From: Methylosinus trichosporium OB3b
GTDB taxonomy: Bacteria > Pseudomonadota > Alphaproteobacteria > Rhizobiales > Beijerinckiaceae
DNA length: 64,000 nucleotides
Direction of reading: 5' to 3'
Assembly (NCBI RefSeq): GCF_002752655.1
Contig: NZ_CP023737.1
Location: forward strand, 1,240,001-1,304,000
The position numbers and the translations under genes are program-made. This document shows, in pieces, positions 55,439-63,984 of this stretch (position 1 is its first letter; every line of letters begins with the position of its first letter). A model generated the notes under the pieces. That model ran no database searches. It had not been told where the DNA came from and saw nothing but the letters and a program-made list of their open reading frames with translations.

Positions 55439-56254
55439 TCACCAGGTGAAGCCGCGGATCTCGAAGGATCGCGCGATCGAGAGGCCGGCGGTGAATTGAT
55501 TGCGCGAGCCGACCTCGTTCGGAATCGGGCTCGAGCCGACGCTGCCGGTGAGCCGCTGCAGCCCGCCATAGAGCGTCGCGTTCATATTCTTGGTGAAATC
55601 ATAACGGAAGGTGGCGAGCCCGCCCGCCGAGGTGAAGCCGCCGGTCGCCTCATAGGGCGCGAGACGGCCGTTGAGCGTCGCTTCGGCCGGCGTCACCGAG
55701 AAATAGGCGTTGGCGTAGCGATTGTCGCCGAGGCTGAGACGCGGCCCGAGCGAGACGGTGGCGCGGCCGTCGCCGCCGAAAACATCGGCGCCGAGCGCGG
55801 CGACGAAGCCCTCATGGCCGTCGATCCCCTGCCGCAGCTCCGCGCGCGCGCGAAAATGCTCGCCGGCGCGATATTCGATGAAGCCGCCGATCTCATGTGT
55901 GAGCGAGACCGTGTGGACGCCGGTCAGCCCGTCGCGCTGCCCGCGCTTGAAGACGAAATTGGCGACCGGCCCGACGCGCAGTCCCTTGGTGTCGATGAGC
56001 GCGAAGCCGAAGCCCTCGTCCGGCGTCGAGAACAGTTCCGGCTCGCCGATCCGGCGAATGTCGATCGCAGGGAATGGATAGGGCCGCAGCCGAGCCGAAC
56101 CGGGGTAGCTCGGCGTCAGCGCGCCGGTGGCGCGCACGGTCACGATCCAGCCGTCCGGAACCGCGGCGATCGGCGCATCGCCCGCGCGCGCGGCGGCGGA
56201 AAGAAGCGAGAGGCCGAAGACGGCGCCGATGGCGTGCGAGCGCGTGAGCGGCAA
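55439..56254 (-). CDS. MipA/OmpV-family outer-membrane protein
   Basis: 271 aa from TTG 56254, chosen because GGAGGG lies 6 bases upstream and the signal peptide (PLTRSHAIGAVFGLSLLSAAARA) then starts at residue 2; ATG 56314 is possible but weaker. The mature part is beta-rich with alternating aromatic strands and the family segments ALTPSYPGSARLRPYPFPAI and GPVANFVFKRGQRDG, ending in RSFEIRGFTW with an aromatic C-terminus. MipA-like porins have roles in envelope or murein complexes. It is convergent with lysS. Confidence 0.85.
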   Translation of the reverse strand: MPLTRSHAIGAVFGLSLLSAAARAGDAPIAAVPDGWIVTVRATGALTPSYPGSARLRPYPFPAIDIRRIGEPELFSTPDEGFGFALIDTKGLRVGPVANFVFKRGQRDGLTGVHTVSLTHEIGGFIEYRAGEHFRARAELRQGIDGHEGFVAALGADVFGGDGRATVSLGPRLSLGDNRYANAYFSVTPAEATLNGRLAPYEATGGFTSAGGLATFRYDFTKNMNATLYGGLQRLTGSVGSSPIPNEVGSRNQFTAGLSIARSFEIRGFTW

Positions 56255-56455
56255 GAGCGACCCTCCTTCAGCCGGCGTAATCGAGTTTTCACATTTTATC
56301 AGTGGTTCGCCCATGGCGCCAAGTGCCGCCGGGTCGGGCGCGAAAACACGAGACAATCGGGCTGAGGACAAGATCCCCGACCTTCGTCCTGAAGGAGCCT
56401 GCGCGAAAACGGCCGCCGCGTTGACGGCCCCCGCCGCGGACGCTAAGGTCCCGCT

Positions 56456-57625
56456 ATGCCGCAAGCCGACGATCAACAAGTTTCGGGCCAGTCCCTCTCG
56501 ACGCCGCCGGCGTATGCCGCCGCAGATATGCGCGACGCCAGGCCATCGAATCCGGCGCCCGCCAGCCCGAGTCCTGCGGCGCCGAATCCCGCGCCCGCGC
56601 CGGCCAAACCTGCGCCTGCCCCGGCCGCCGCGCCGAAAGCAGCTGCGCCAACGCCTGCCGCCGCGGCGCCCAAACCCGCCGCTCCCGCGCCCGCCGCCAA
56701 ATCGGCGCCTGCGCCGAATGCGGCCGCGCCCACCCCTGCCGCCCCCAAGCCCGCGGCGGCAGCGCCCGCCGTGAAGCCGGACGCGGCGCCGAATGCCGCG
56801 GCGCCCGCTCCTGCCGCGCCCAAACCTGCCGCGCCGGCGCCCGCCGCCAAGCCAGCGCCGAATGCGGCCGCGCCCAAACCTGCCGCCCCAGCGCCCGCCG
56901 CCAAGCCGGACGCCTCGCCGAATGCGGCGACGTCCGCCCCTGCGGCTCCTGCGCCGAAACCCGCGGCGCCAGCCGCCAAACCTGCCCCCGCGGCGAACGC
57001 CGAACCGACTGCGGCGGCGCCCAAGCCAGCTGCGCCGGCCAAGCCCCCCGCCGCGCCGGCGCCGAAGCCGGCTGCGCCGGCGGCCGCCGATCCCGCCACG
57101 CCGCCGAAGCCCGCCGCCGAGAGCGATCTCGCCGCCAAAGTTGCTGCGCTGAGAGCGGAAAAGGACAAGATCGCCGCGCAAGCGCAGGCGGCGGCCGACA
57201 CGGCGAAGAAGGAATTGACCGCCGCGCGCGCGCAAATCGCGTCGCTGACCGAGGAGAAGGCGAAGGCCCTCTCGGCCGCCGCCGCGGCGCAGAGCGAGCT
57301 CGAAGCGGCGCGCAAGCCGAATGCCGACGGCGCGCAAGCGCAGGAGCATATACGGGTGCTCATGGAAGAGCGGAATCGACTGACGGCCGATTTCGCGCGC
57401 ATCTCGGCCGCCGCGGAGGCTGTCGCGCATGAGCTCGCCGCCGCTCGCGAGCACATCGCCGGCCTCACCGAGCTGCGCGACCGCTCCGGCGCTGAATCCG
57501 CCGAGATCCGGGCCTGGGCCGAAAATGTGCTGGCGCACGCCAACCGGCTGCACGAGCGGCTGCAGCAGCTCGACAAGGAAAGTCTGACGGCCTTCATCCG
57601 CCGTCGCTATCTGCGACGCGGCTGA
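56456..57625 (+). CDS. Pro/Ala-rich protein with C-terminal coiled coil
   Basis: 389 aa. Residues about 25-220 are almost only Pro, Ala and Lys in imperfect repeats (AAPKPAAPAPAAKPAPNAAA and variants). Residues about 225-350 form an Ala/Glu/Lys coiled coil (LAAKVAALRAEKDKIAAQAQ). A short basic terminus follows (IRRRYLRRG). There is no signal peptide or membrane segment. It could be a cytoplasmic scaffold or spacer protein. The strong codon bias of the repeats also creates long artefactual frames on the other strand. Confidence 0.65.
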   Translation: MPQADDQQVSGQSLSTPPAYAAADMRDARPSNPAPASPSPAAPNPAPAPAKPAPAPAAAPKAAAPTPAAAAPKPAAPAPAAKSAPAPNAAAPTPAAPKPAAAAPAVKPDAAPNAAAPAPAAPKPAAPAPAAKPAPNAAAPKPAAPAPAAKPDASPNAATSAPAAPAPKPAAPAAKPAPAANAEPTAAAPKPAAPAKPPAAPAPKPAAPAAADPATPPKPAAESDLAAKVAALRAEKDKIAAQAQAAADTAKKELTAARAQIASLTEEKAKALSAAAAAQSELEAARKPNADGAQAQEHIRVLMEERNRLTADFARISAAAEAVAHELAAAREHIAGLTELRDRSGAESAEIRAWAENVLAHANRLHERLQQLDKESLTAFIRRRYLRRG

Positions 57626-57675
57626 GCTTCCGCCTGTCTGTCGGAATCGCGTGATTCGGGCGCGCCGTCGCCTTC

Positions 57676-58263
57676 TCAAAAGGCGATCAGCTCCTGCTCG
57701 GTGAGCAGAAAGTCGAGCCGCTGATCGTGCGGCTCGGTCGGGACGGCCTCCGCCTCCTGGCAGGCATAGGCGATCCCGATCGCGACGACGCGCTTCTTGG
57801 CGCGCAGCTCGGCGAGCGTCGCATCATAAATCCCACCGCCATAGCCGAGTCGGCAGCCATTGCGATCGAAGGCGGCGAGCGGCGAGAAGACGATGTCCGG
57901 CTCCAGCGCCGGCTTGTCGTCGGAGGGCTCCGACAGGCCGAACGGGCCTTTGACCAGCGCGTCGCCCGGCGTGAAGGCGCGGAAGACCAGCGGCTGCTTC
58001 ACCGCCGTCATCACCGGAAGAACCGTCGCGATCTTGGCGTCGGCCAGCGCCTCGAGCAACGGACGGGTGTTGAGCTCGCTGCGGATCGGCCAATAGACGG
58101 AGACGACATCTTCCGCGCGCCGCGCCAGCTCGCGCGACAAGGCCAGCGCTCGCGAGGCGACAGCGAGCGCCGCCTCATGAGCTTCAACATGGGTGACGAG
58201 GTCGCGACGAGCGAGCGCATGTCGGCGCAAATCGGCTTTCACGTCAACAGTCATGAGGCGCAT
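57676..58263 (-). CDS. 5-formyltetrahydrofolate cyclo-ligase
   Basis: 195 aa; an ATG at 58254 is an alternative start. The ATP/folate motif DRNGCRLGYGGGIYDATLAE (about residues 132-151) and the N-terminal ADLRRHALARRDLV are family features, with VSVYWPIRSELNTRPLL between. It converts 5-formyl-THF to 5,10-methenyl-THF using ATP. In proteobacteria this gene (ygfA/fau) is linked to the 6S RNA gene, which lies immediately upstream here. Confidence 0.93.
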   Translation of the reverse strand: MRLMTVDVKADLRRHALARRDLVTHVEAHEAALAVASRALALSRELARRAEDVVSVYWPIRSELNTRPLLEALADAKIATVLPVMTAVKQPLVFRAFTPGDALVKGPFGLSEPSDDKPALEPDIVFSPLAAFDRNGCRLGYGGGIYDATLAELRAKKRVVAIGIAYACQEAEAVPTEPHDQRLDFLLTEQELIAF

Positions 58264-58280
58264 TGGTCCGGTAATGAAGA

Positions 58281-58437
58281 GCGCGGGCCGCGTGAGCCGT
58301 GGGACATCGATCCCGGGAACCTACAACGTAGGTGGGCGCCGTAGTGACCGAGCCCACGGGCAAGGCCAGGGACAGCTCCCTTGGAGATCGATAAGGCCCC
58401 GGGGAATTAAAGTCCGACACGCACCCCGCAGCGCCGC
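58281..58437 (-). ncRNA. ssrS: 6S RNA (RNA polymerase regulator)
   Basis: On the minus strand the segment reads through GATCTCCAAGGGAGCTGTCC and the hairpin CACCTACGTTGTAGGTTC, the latter characteristic of alphaproteobacterial 6S RNA. The ends pair (GCGCTGCGGG with CCCGCGC; GCGTG with CACGC), giving the closing stem of a rod-like RNA of about 157 nt. 6S RNA binds sigma-70 RNA polymerase by mimicking an open promoter. It is upstream of the cyclo-ligase gene in the same direction, the conserved location. Ends are approximate. Confidence 0.85.
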
Positions 58438-58510
58438 GTGGCTAATCTAGTCCCCTGCGACCGCAAACGCCAGAGGCCGGGGCCGTAAAACAATCTTTCG
58501 AGCGCGGCGG

Positions 58511-58552
58511 CTAGAGCGCTATCCGATCCAATCGGATCGGATAGCGCTCTAG
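58511..58552. repeat. Perfect 19-bp inverted repeat
   Basis: CTAGAGCGCTATCCGATCC and its exact reverse complement are separated by AATC. It lies 71 bp after the stop of the secreted-protein gene and 74 bp upstream of the 6S RNA 5' end. It may terminate the former; no T-run follows. The GAGCGCT...TCCGAT core resembles dispersed alphaproteobacterial repeats. Confidence 0.85.
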
Positions 58553-58622
58553 CGTTCTTTCGTTTGAGCGAATTCTCTTCGATCGAACGATTCCGTTCAA
58601 TCGGAAAGCGCTCGCGTCTGGC

Positions 58623-61163
58623 TCACGGCGTGTTGGCCAATTGCTTGCGATTGAGCACGATGTGATGACGCAGGTCATTGCCGGCGGCGGGCCGGATCTT
58701 GTCGTTCAGCGCAATTCCGCCGTCCACATAAACGATCCCGCCACTGCTGATGATGACGCCATATCGCAGCAGGCCCCACAACCACCCCGATTGAAGTCCG
58801 GTCGTGGCCGCGCCGAAAACGGTGCGAACTTCGGCGACGCCCGAGAGCGAGGCGAGCCCGGAAAGCCCGGCTCTCTCCGCATTGGCCCATGCGACGAGGC
58901 GAGCGGCCGCCGCGGCGTCGCCGTCCCTGACGCGCTGGGCCAGGGCCGTCAGAGCGAGATAGTTCTTCAGCCCGCTCGACGCGTCGATCGGCGCGAAATG
59001 AGCGATGTCGATCGCCACGCCATCCTCATGGCCGGAGCCGCCGAGGCTGCGCCCATGCTCGCCGGAAATATCGTCGACGCGCGACAGCAGGGCGACGTTC
59101 GTCTTCAGCCACTCATATCCGCCTTTCGAGACCCAGCCGTCTCCGCCCATCGCGCGCGGACCGTAGCGCGGGACGTCTGACGGCAAGGTCCAGAGCGCAT
59201 GAACGAGCGGCGAAACGATCTGCAGCGTCTTGGTCGAGCCGCCTACTTTCGCATTGATGGTGAAATAATAGCACATATTGTGCGCGGGCGGCGGCGCGCC
59301 GACGATCGGCGACGCGAGCGGATTGTCGCCTCCGAAGGTCACGGGCACGCGGAACATGTCGGTCCCGATGGCGGTCGCCTTCCCCTGGAAAATCTTGGCG
59401 CCGGTCGCTACGGCCGTCCCGAAGCCGATCTGCGCCTTCACGGATTCGATGCGCGCGCTAGAGAGATCGTAGGGCGGCTCGATCTTGAAGTCGAAGCCCT
59501 TGCGATAGCTGTTCTTCCGGCCTTTTTGAGGAATGCTGAAATAGTCCTTGGTTCCCGGGATCTCCTCATAGATGTCCGCGATCGTGGCCTGCAGAACATC
59601 GGACGACGCTCCGAGCGTCGCCTGCACGGTGGTCGGCAGGATGCTGTCTCCGACATTCATGGCGGAGCCGGTCAGAATGAGCGTCGCCCTTCCAGTGCGG
59701 GTGAGGGCCGAAACATCGAGCTTCGTCGACACGAGCCCCGTCGAGCTGTCGCAGCGCCACAAGGGATCGAGGCTCACCTGGGAGTTGACGTTGCGTGCGA
59801 TTTGGAACAGCGGCTTGCCCTGCCCCGAGATCACCGAGAGGTCCCAATTGTCGTTGTATTTGCTCTGCCCGAGGACATAGACTGGATATTCGCGCGACGT
59901 GACCGAATAAGTGAGGGTGACGCTCGCCGTGCCCTTGGGAACATCGAGGCTCGCCACGCTGACGACGCGCGCGTCCTGCTGCGCGGAGGTCGCCGAGATC
60001 GACACCCCGCCGCCCGCGGCCGGAATCGCCACAGGCGTGGCGCGAGCGCCCGACGCCTTCTCCGCCGCGAGGCGCGTCGCGCGCTCCGCGACATCCGCCG
60101 CGCTCGCGCTCGGCACGCCGGGCGACGCGATCGGGATGATCGTGAGCGGCGCTCCTCCGGCCTTATATTCCGACGGACCGAGCAGCCTCAGCCGCGCCTC
60201 GACATTGCGATCGATGAAAGCGACGCCGCGGCCGCTATAGAGCGTCGAATTCGACGGCGATTGCGCGGAGAAAGCGACATTGAGGGCGGGAACCGCGTTG
60301 AAGGTGAATCGGCCGTTCGGATCCGTCCGCGTCGTGACTGACGCCCCGGTCCCGAGGAAATCGAGCGTGACGAGCACATTGCCCAGCGGGACGCCGGAGT
60401 TGGACCCGGGGGGAAGCAAGCTGCCGGAAATTCGCGATCGGCCGATCCAGAGATTCTGCGTCGCGCGCAGCAGCGCGCCATCGGCGTTCAGCGCCTCCAC
60501 TTTCAGCACATGCCGAGCGTCAGCGTCCAGATATTGCGTCAGATTGACGCCGGCGGGGGCGACGAAGCGCAGCTTCGTTCCGTTCACGATCTCGAAACCG
60601 GCCGTGAAATCCAGAATTTCGCCCGAAACGGTGCGCTCGACCGTGACCGAGGTGATTTTCGTGATCGGCCGCGCCTTGCCGGTCGCAGGATCGACGAGGG
60701 ACGCCGAAAAGTCCGTCGTCGTCAGAGGCACAACCGGAATATTTTCGGACTTCAGCGCCGCAAGAACGACGCTGCCGAGACCTTCCCCGGTCAGCACCAC
60801 GTCCACGCCTCTGTCCTGCGTCGGATTCTTCACCACGATCTCGACGGCGCCGCCGGCGAGGCCGGGGGCGATCGCCCCGATGAGATGCGTTCCGACCGGC
60901 AGAGAGCCGATGACGAACCGCCCGTCGGCGGCGGTGGCCCCGATCTTCTCCCCATCGACATAGACTTGGACGCCGGCCCCGGCGGGGATGGTGGAAGCTT
61001 CGAAAGCGGTCCGCACGACGATGCTCGCCTCGGCGGCGCCGGCCGAGGCCAGCAGCGAAATCGACAATGTGAGCAAACGGATCGAGGAAACGACGGATAA
61101 TAGTCGCCCATCGGAGGCGGGGCGCTCCCCTGCGACTTGGGAGAGGAAGCCTGATATCGACAT
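58623..61163 (-). CDS. Large secreted protein with N-terminal beta domains and LAS-peptidase-like C-terminal motif
   Basis: 846 aa from ATG 61163, preceded by GGAGG. A signal peptide (LLTLSISLLASAGAAEA) follows about 28 residues. Residues 45-110 look like a carboxypeptidase-regulatory/PEGA beta domain (VQVYVDGEKIGATAADGRFV). Another such domain is near 245-310 (VPLGNVLVTLDFLG, TRTDPNGRFTFNAVPAL). The C-terminal third contains GGSGHEDGVAIDIAHFAPI and a final DLRHHIVLN, reminiscent of the H...D...H zinc site of M15/M74 murein peptidases. Apart from these motifs no family is recognised, so a cell-wall or surface role is inference. Confidence 0.6.
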   Translation of the reverse strand: MSISGFLSQVAGERPASDGRLLSVVSSIRLLTLSISLLASAGAAEASIVVRTAFEASTIPAGAGVQVYVDGEKIGATAADGRFVIGSLPVGTHLIGAIAPGLAGGAVEIVVKNPTQDRGVDVVLTGEGLGSVVLAALKSENIPVVPLTTTDFSASLVDPATGKARPITKITSVTVERTVSGEILDFTAGFEIVNGTKLRFVAPAGVNLTQYLDADARHVLKVEALNADGALLRATQNLWIGRSRISGSLLPPGSNSGVPLGNVLVTLDFLGTGASVTTRTDPNGRFTFNAVPALNVAFSAQSPSNSTLYSGRGVAFIDRNVEARLRLLGPSEYKAGGAPLTIIPIASPGVPSASAADVAERATRLAAEKASGARATPVAIPAAGGGVSISATSAQQDARVVSVASLDVPKGTASVTLTYSVTSREYPVYVLGQSKYNDNWDLSVISGQGKPLFQIARNVNSQVSLDPLWRCDSSTGLVSTKLDVSALTRTGRATLILTGSAMNVGDSILPTTVQATLGASSDVLQATIADIYEEIPGTKDYFSIPQKGRKNSYRKGFDFKIEPPYDLSSARIESVKAQIGFGTAVATGAKIFQGKATAIGTDMFRVPVTFGGDNPLASPIVGAPPPAHNMCYYFTINAKVGGSTKTLQIVSPLVHALWTLPSDVPRYGPRAMGGDGWVSKGGYEWLKTNVALLSRVDDISGEHGRSLGGSGHEDGVAIDIAHFAPIDASSGLKNYLALTALAQRVRDGDAAAAARLVAWANAERAGLSGLASLSGVAEVRTVFGAATTGLQSGWLWGLLRYGVIISSGGIVYVDGGIALNDKIRPAAGNDLRHHIVLNRKQLANTP

Positions 61164-61372
61164 TCGAACCTCCGAGAAATGCTCGAACGAAAAGCGCTCG
61201 TTTCTATCAGGCTGAAGCCGGATCGGCAATGCCCGCGCTCGAGGCGCAACGCCAGCGGAGCCGCGGGATCGGCGCAAAACGCTCGATCATCGGCATTCGC
61301 GATCCGAGGCGCGCGTCGCGACGCGACTGCTCTGGTTGCGGCGGGAATCTGTCTTCGGCCGAGCGCGCCGGA

Positions 61373-62095
61373 TCACTCCTCCTCGAGCGCGTCCGGCTGC
61401 TCCGGCGCGTCGAGAAACTCCATCTCCAACGCCTCGGCCGCCTCCGCCTCCAGAGGCTCCTCGTCCTCTTTCAGCGCGGCGTCGTCGGAGGGCTGCGGCA
61501 CGCCGAACCCCTTGGGCAGAGCGCCGTCGAACAGGCCGGCGCCCTTCAGCTCGTCGAGCCCCGGCAGATCGCCGATCTGCTCGAGGCCGAAATGCATCAG
61601 GAACGCGTCGGTCGTTCCATAAGTGAGCGGACGGCCGGGGGCGCGGCGGCGGCCGCGCAGGCGCACCCAGCCGGTGTCGAGCAGCACGTCCAGCGTGCCC
61701 TTGGCGACGGCGACGCCGCGCACATCCTCGATCTCGGCGCGCGTCACCGGCTGGTGATAAGCGACGATGGCGAGCGTCTCCAGCGCGGCGCGCGACAGCT
61801 TCTTCTGCTCCACCTGCGCGCGCGCCAGCACCCAGCTGAGATCGGCGGCCGTGCGGAAGAACCATTTGCGTCCGGCCCGCGTCAGCTGCACGCCGCGCTG
61901 CGCGTAGTCCTCGCGCAGCCGCTGCAGCGCCGCCTGCACATCGGCTCCGGCCGGCAGGCGGCGCGCGATCTCCGATTCGTCGAGCGGCTCGCTCGCGGCG
62001 AACAGCAGCGCCTCGGCGATGCGCGTCGCCTCGCGCAGCGCCTCCGCGTGCGTCGCCTCGTCGAACAGCTCGATCGGTCTCAGCGCCTGCGCCAT
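61373..62095 (-). CDS. scpB: Segregation and condensation protein B
   Basis: 240 aa from ATG 62095. Two winged-helix domains of the ScpB/kleisin-interacting type are visible: EALLFAASEPLDESEIARRL and LETLAIVAYHQPVTRAEIED, then VRGVAVAKGTLDVLLDTGWV and TYGTTDAFLMHFGLEQIGDL. It has an acidic tail. With ScpA it forms the non-SMC part of the SMC condensin that organises the chromosome. It starts 8 bp after the scpA stop. Confidence 0.95.
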   Translation of the reverse strand: MAQALRPIELFDEATHAEALREATRIAEALLFAASEPLDESEIARRLPAGADVQAALQRLREDYAQRGVQLTRAGRKWFFRTAADLSWVLARAQVEQKKLSRAALETLAIVAYHQPVTRAEIEDVRGVAVAKGTLDVLLDTGWVRLRGRRRAPGRPLTYGTTDAFLMHFGLEQIGDLPGLDELKGAGLFDGALPKGFGVPQPSDDAALKEDEEPLEAEAAEALEMEFLDAPEQPDALEEE

Positions 62096-62103
62096 TGCTC
62101 TCC

Positions 62104-62934
62104 TCAGCCTCGCGGGCCGCCCTGCTCCAGCTCCGTCGGAACCGGACGCGCCTCGTCCCGGCGTCTCAGCCACAACGGAGCGAAGGGGCGGTCCTGCCGG
62201 ATCTCGAATCGCCCCTCCCGCACCATCTCGAGCGAGGCCGAGAAGGACGAGGCGCGGACCGTGCGCGCCGTCTGCACATCGACGCAATAGCGCAGGAGAT
62301 AATCATCGAGCGCGGTCCATTGTGTGGCGATGCCGGCGAATCGCTCCAGCGCCTCGCGCGCCTCGGCCAGCGACCAGACCGTGCGCTGGCGCAGCGTGAC
62401 CTTGGATTTCGCCTGCTTCTGGCGCTGGCGCGCATAAGCGGTGAGGAGATCGTAGAGGCTCGCCTGATAATTCGACGCGGTGGTGGTCTCGATCCCCTCC
62501 GGTCCGCCGCGCAGGAACATGTCGCGGCCGAGACGGGCGCGGTCCTGCAATTTGTCGGAGGCGGCGCGGATCGCCTCCAGCCGGCGAAGCCGATTGGCGA
62601 GCGCCGCGGCGAGATCGGCGGCGGAGGGCTCGTCCCCGGATTTCGGCGCCTCGGGCAGCAGCAGGCGAGATTTGAGATAAGCGAGCCAGGCCGCCATCAC
62701 CAGATAATCGGCGGCGAGCTCCAGCCGCACGCGGCGCGCCGCCTCGATGAAGCCGAGATATTGCTCGGCGAGAGCGAGAATCGAAATGCGGGCGAGATCG
62801 ACCTTCTGCCGTCGCGCCAGCTCCAGCAGCAGGTCGAGCGGTCCCTCGAAGCCATCGACATCGACGAGGAAGGCGGGATCGGTCGCGGCGCGATCCTCCG
62901 CGCCCGCCGTCTCGAATGCCAATTCCTGCGCCAT
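62104..62934 (-). CDS. scpA: Segregation and condensation protein A
   Basis: 276 aa kleisin subunit of the SMC-ScpAB complex. It starts with the classical FLVDVDGFEGPLDLLLELAR and KVDLARISILALAEQYLGF. The Ala/Leu-rich LAADYLVMAAWLAYLKSRLL follows, and a winged helix is at the C-terminus. It bridges SMC heads. The order nagZ-scpA-scpB on one strand is conserved in alphaproteobacteria. Confidence 0.96.
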   Translation of the reverse strand: MAQELAFETAGAEDRAATDPAFLVDVDGFEGPLDLLLELARRQKVDLARISILALAEQYLGFIEAARRVRLELAADYLVMAAWLAYLKSRLLLPEAPKSGDEPSAADLAAALANRLRRLEAIRAASDKLQDRARLGRDMFLRGGPEGIETTTASNYQASLYDLLTAYARQRQKQAKSKVTLRQRTVWSLAEAREALERFAGIATQWTALDDYLLRYCVDVQTARTVRASSFSASLEMVREGRFEIRQDRPFAPLWLRRRDEARPVPTELEQGGPRG

Positions 62935-62976
62935 CTCGCTTCACGCCCTCTTCAAAGCAGCGCGAGATTGGTCCGA

Positions 62977-63984
62977 TCAGGCGGTCGCCGCAAGCGCCGC
63001 GTCCAATTCGCGGGCGCCGTCCACAGGATCGAAATCCTCGGGAGCCACACGGCGGGCGAGCGCCGCCCGGGCTCGCTCCAGCGCGCGGCCGTCGAGATCG
63101 CCTGCCCCCTCGGCGACGGCGCGCGCTTCATCCAGCGCGCCATTGCAATGGAGAACCATGTCGCAGCCGGCGCGGATCGCCGCTTCGGCGCGGTCGCGGA
63201 AGCTCCCCGTGAGCGCCTTCATCGAGAGATCGTCGGTCATCAGCAGGCCGTTAAAGCCGATCAGCCCGCGGATGATGTCGCCGATCACCACCGGCGAGAG
63301 CGTGCCTGGACGCTCGGGATCGATCGCGGTGTAGACGACATGGGCGGTCATCGCGAGCGGCAGATCGGCGTCGGCGCGAAAGGGCTGAAAATCCCTCTCC
63401 TCGAGCTCGGCGCGCGAGGCTTCGACCACCGGCAGCTCCTTGTGGCTATCGGCGCGGGCGCGGCCATGTCCTGGAACATGCTTGATGACCGGCAGAACGC
63501 CGCCGGCGAGGAGGCCCTCGGCCGCCGCCCGGCCGAGCCGCGCGATTTCGGCGGGATCGCGGCAGTAGGCGCGGTCGCCGATGACGTCATGGGCGCCGTC
63601 GCAGGGCGTGTCGAGCACCGGCAGGCAGTCGACATCGACGCCGACCTCGTGGAGGTCATGGGCGATGAGCCGCGCGCCGAGGCGAACGAGACGCGCCGTC
63701 GCCGCGGCGTCGAGGCCGATCCGGGCGAAAGCGGCGGCGGAAGGATAGGCGCGCCAATGCGGCGGCGCCAGCCGCTGCACGCGCCCGCCCTCCTGATCGA
63801 CGAGGATCGGCGCCTCGGCGCCGAGCTGCTCGCGAATCTCGACGGTCAGCGCCCGCAGCTGCTCGCGCGATTCGACATTGCGCCGGAACAGGATCGCGCC
63901 CCAGGGCCGCGCCTCGCGCAGAAAGGCTTTTTCCTCCGCCGAGAGGCTGGTCCCGGCGCAGCCGCTGATGAAAGCGCGCGTCAT
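62977..63984 (-). CDS. nagZ: Beta-N-acetylhexosaminidase NagZ
   Basis: 335 aa glycoside hydrolase family 3. The catalytic His/Asp loop is in IKHVPGHGRARADSHKELPV (about residues 165-184), with the nucleophile Asp in LLMTDDLSMKAL. It cleaves N-acetylglucosamine from anhydro-muropeptides during murein recycling in the cytoplasm and so influences beta-lactamase induction. The length is normal. It is first of the visible nagZ-scpA-scpB run; further genes of the run may lie beyond the window. Confidence 0.95.
   Translation of the reverse strand: MTRAFISGCAGTSLSAEEKAFLREARPWGAILFRRNVESREQLRALTVEIREQLGAEAPILVDQEGGRVQRLAPPHWRAYPSAAAFARIGLDAAATARLVRLGARLIAHDLHEVGVDVDCLPVLDTPCDGAHDVIGDRAYCRDPAEIARLGRAAAEGLLAGGVLPVIKHVPGHGRARADSHKELPVVEASRAELEERDFQPFRADADLPLAMTAHVVYTAIDPERPGTLSPVVIGDIIRGLIGFNGLLMTDDLSMKALTGSFRDRAEAAIRAGCDMVLHCNGALDEARAVAEGAGDLDGRALERARAALARRVAPEDFDPVDGARELDAALAATA

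Larger units (their letters stand above)
58264..58622. other. Intergenic region with 6S RNA and a long palindrome
   Basis: About 360 bp without a protein gene. The first half is the 6S RNA on the minus strand. The second half carries the 19-bp perfect palindrome at 58511-58552 and a TTCGATCGAACGATTCCGTT stretch ending AATCGGAAAGCGCTC, which looks like part of a dispersed intergenic repeat. Confidence 0.6.

Noticed and set aside
55439-57679. Very long minus-strand frame of about 746 residues with Arg/Gly repeats joined to the MipA/OmpV protein
   Set aside because: The Arg/Gly part is the reverse-strand image of the Pro/Ala repeat gene. The real outer-membrane gene starts at TTG 56254 with a good ribosome-binding site and signal peptide.
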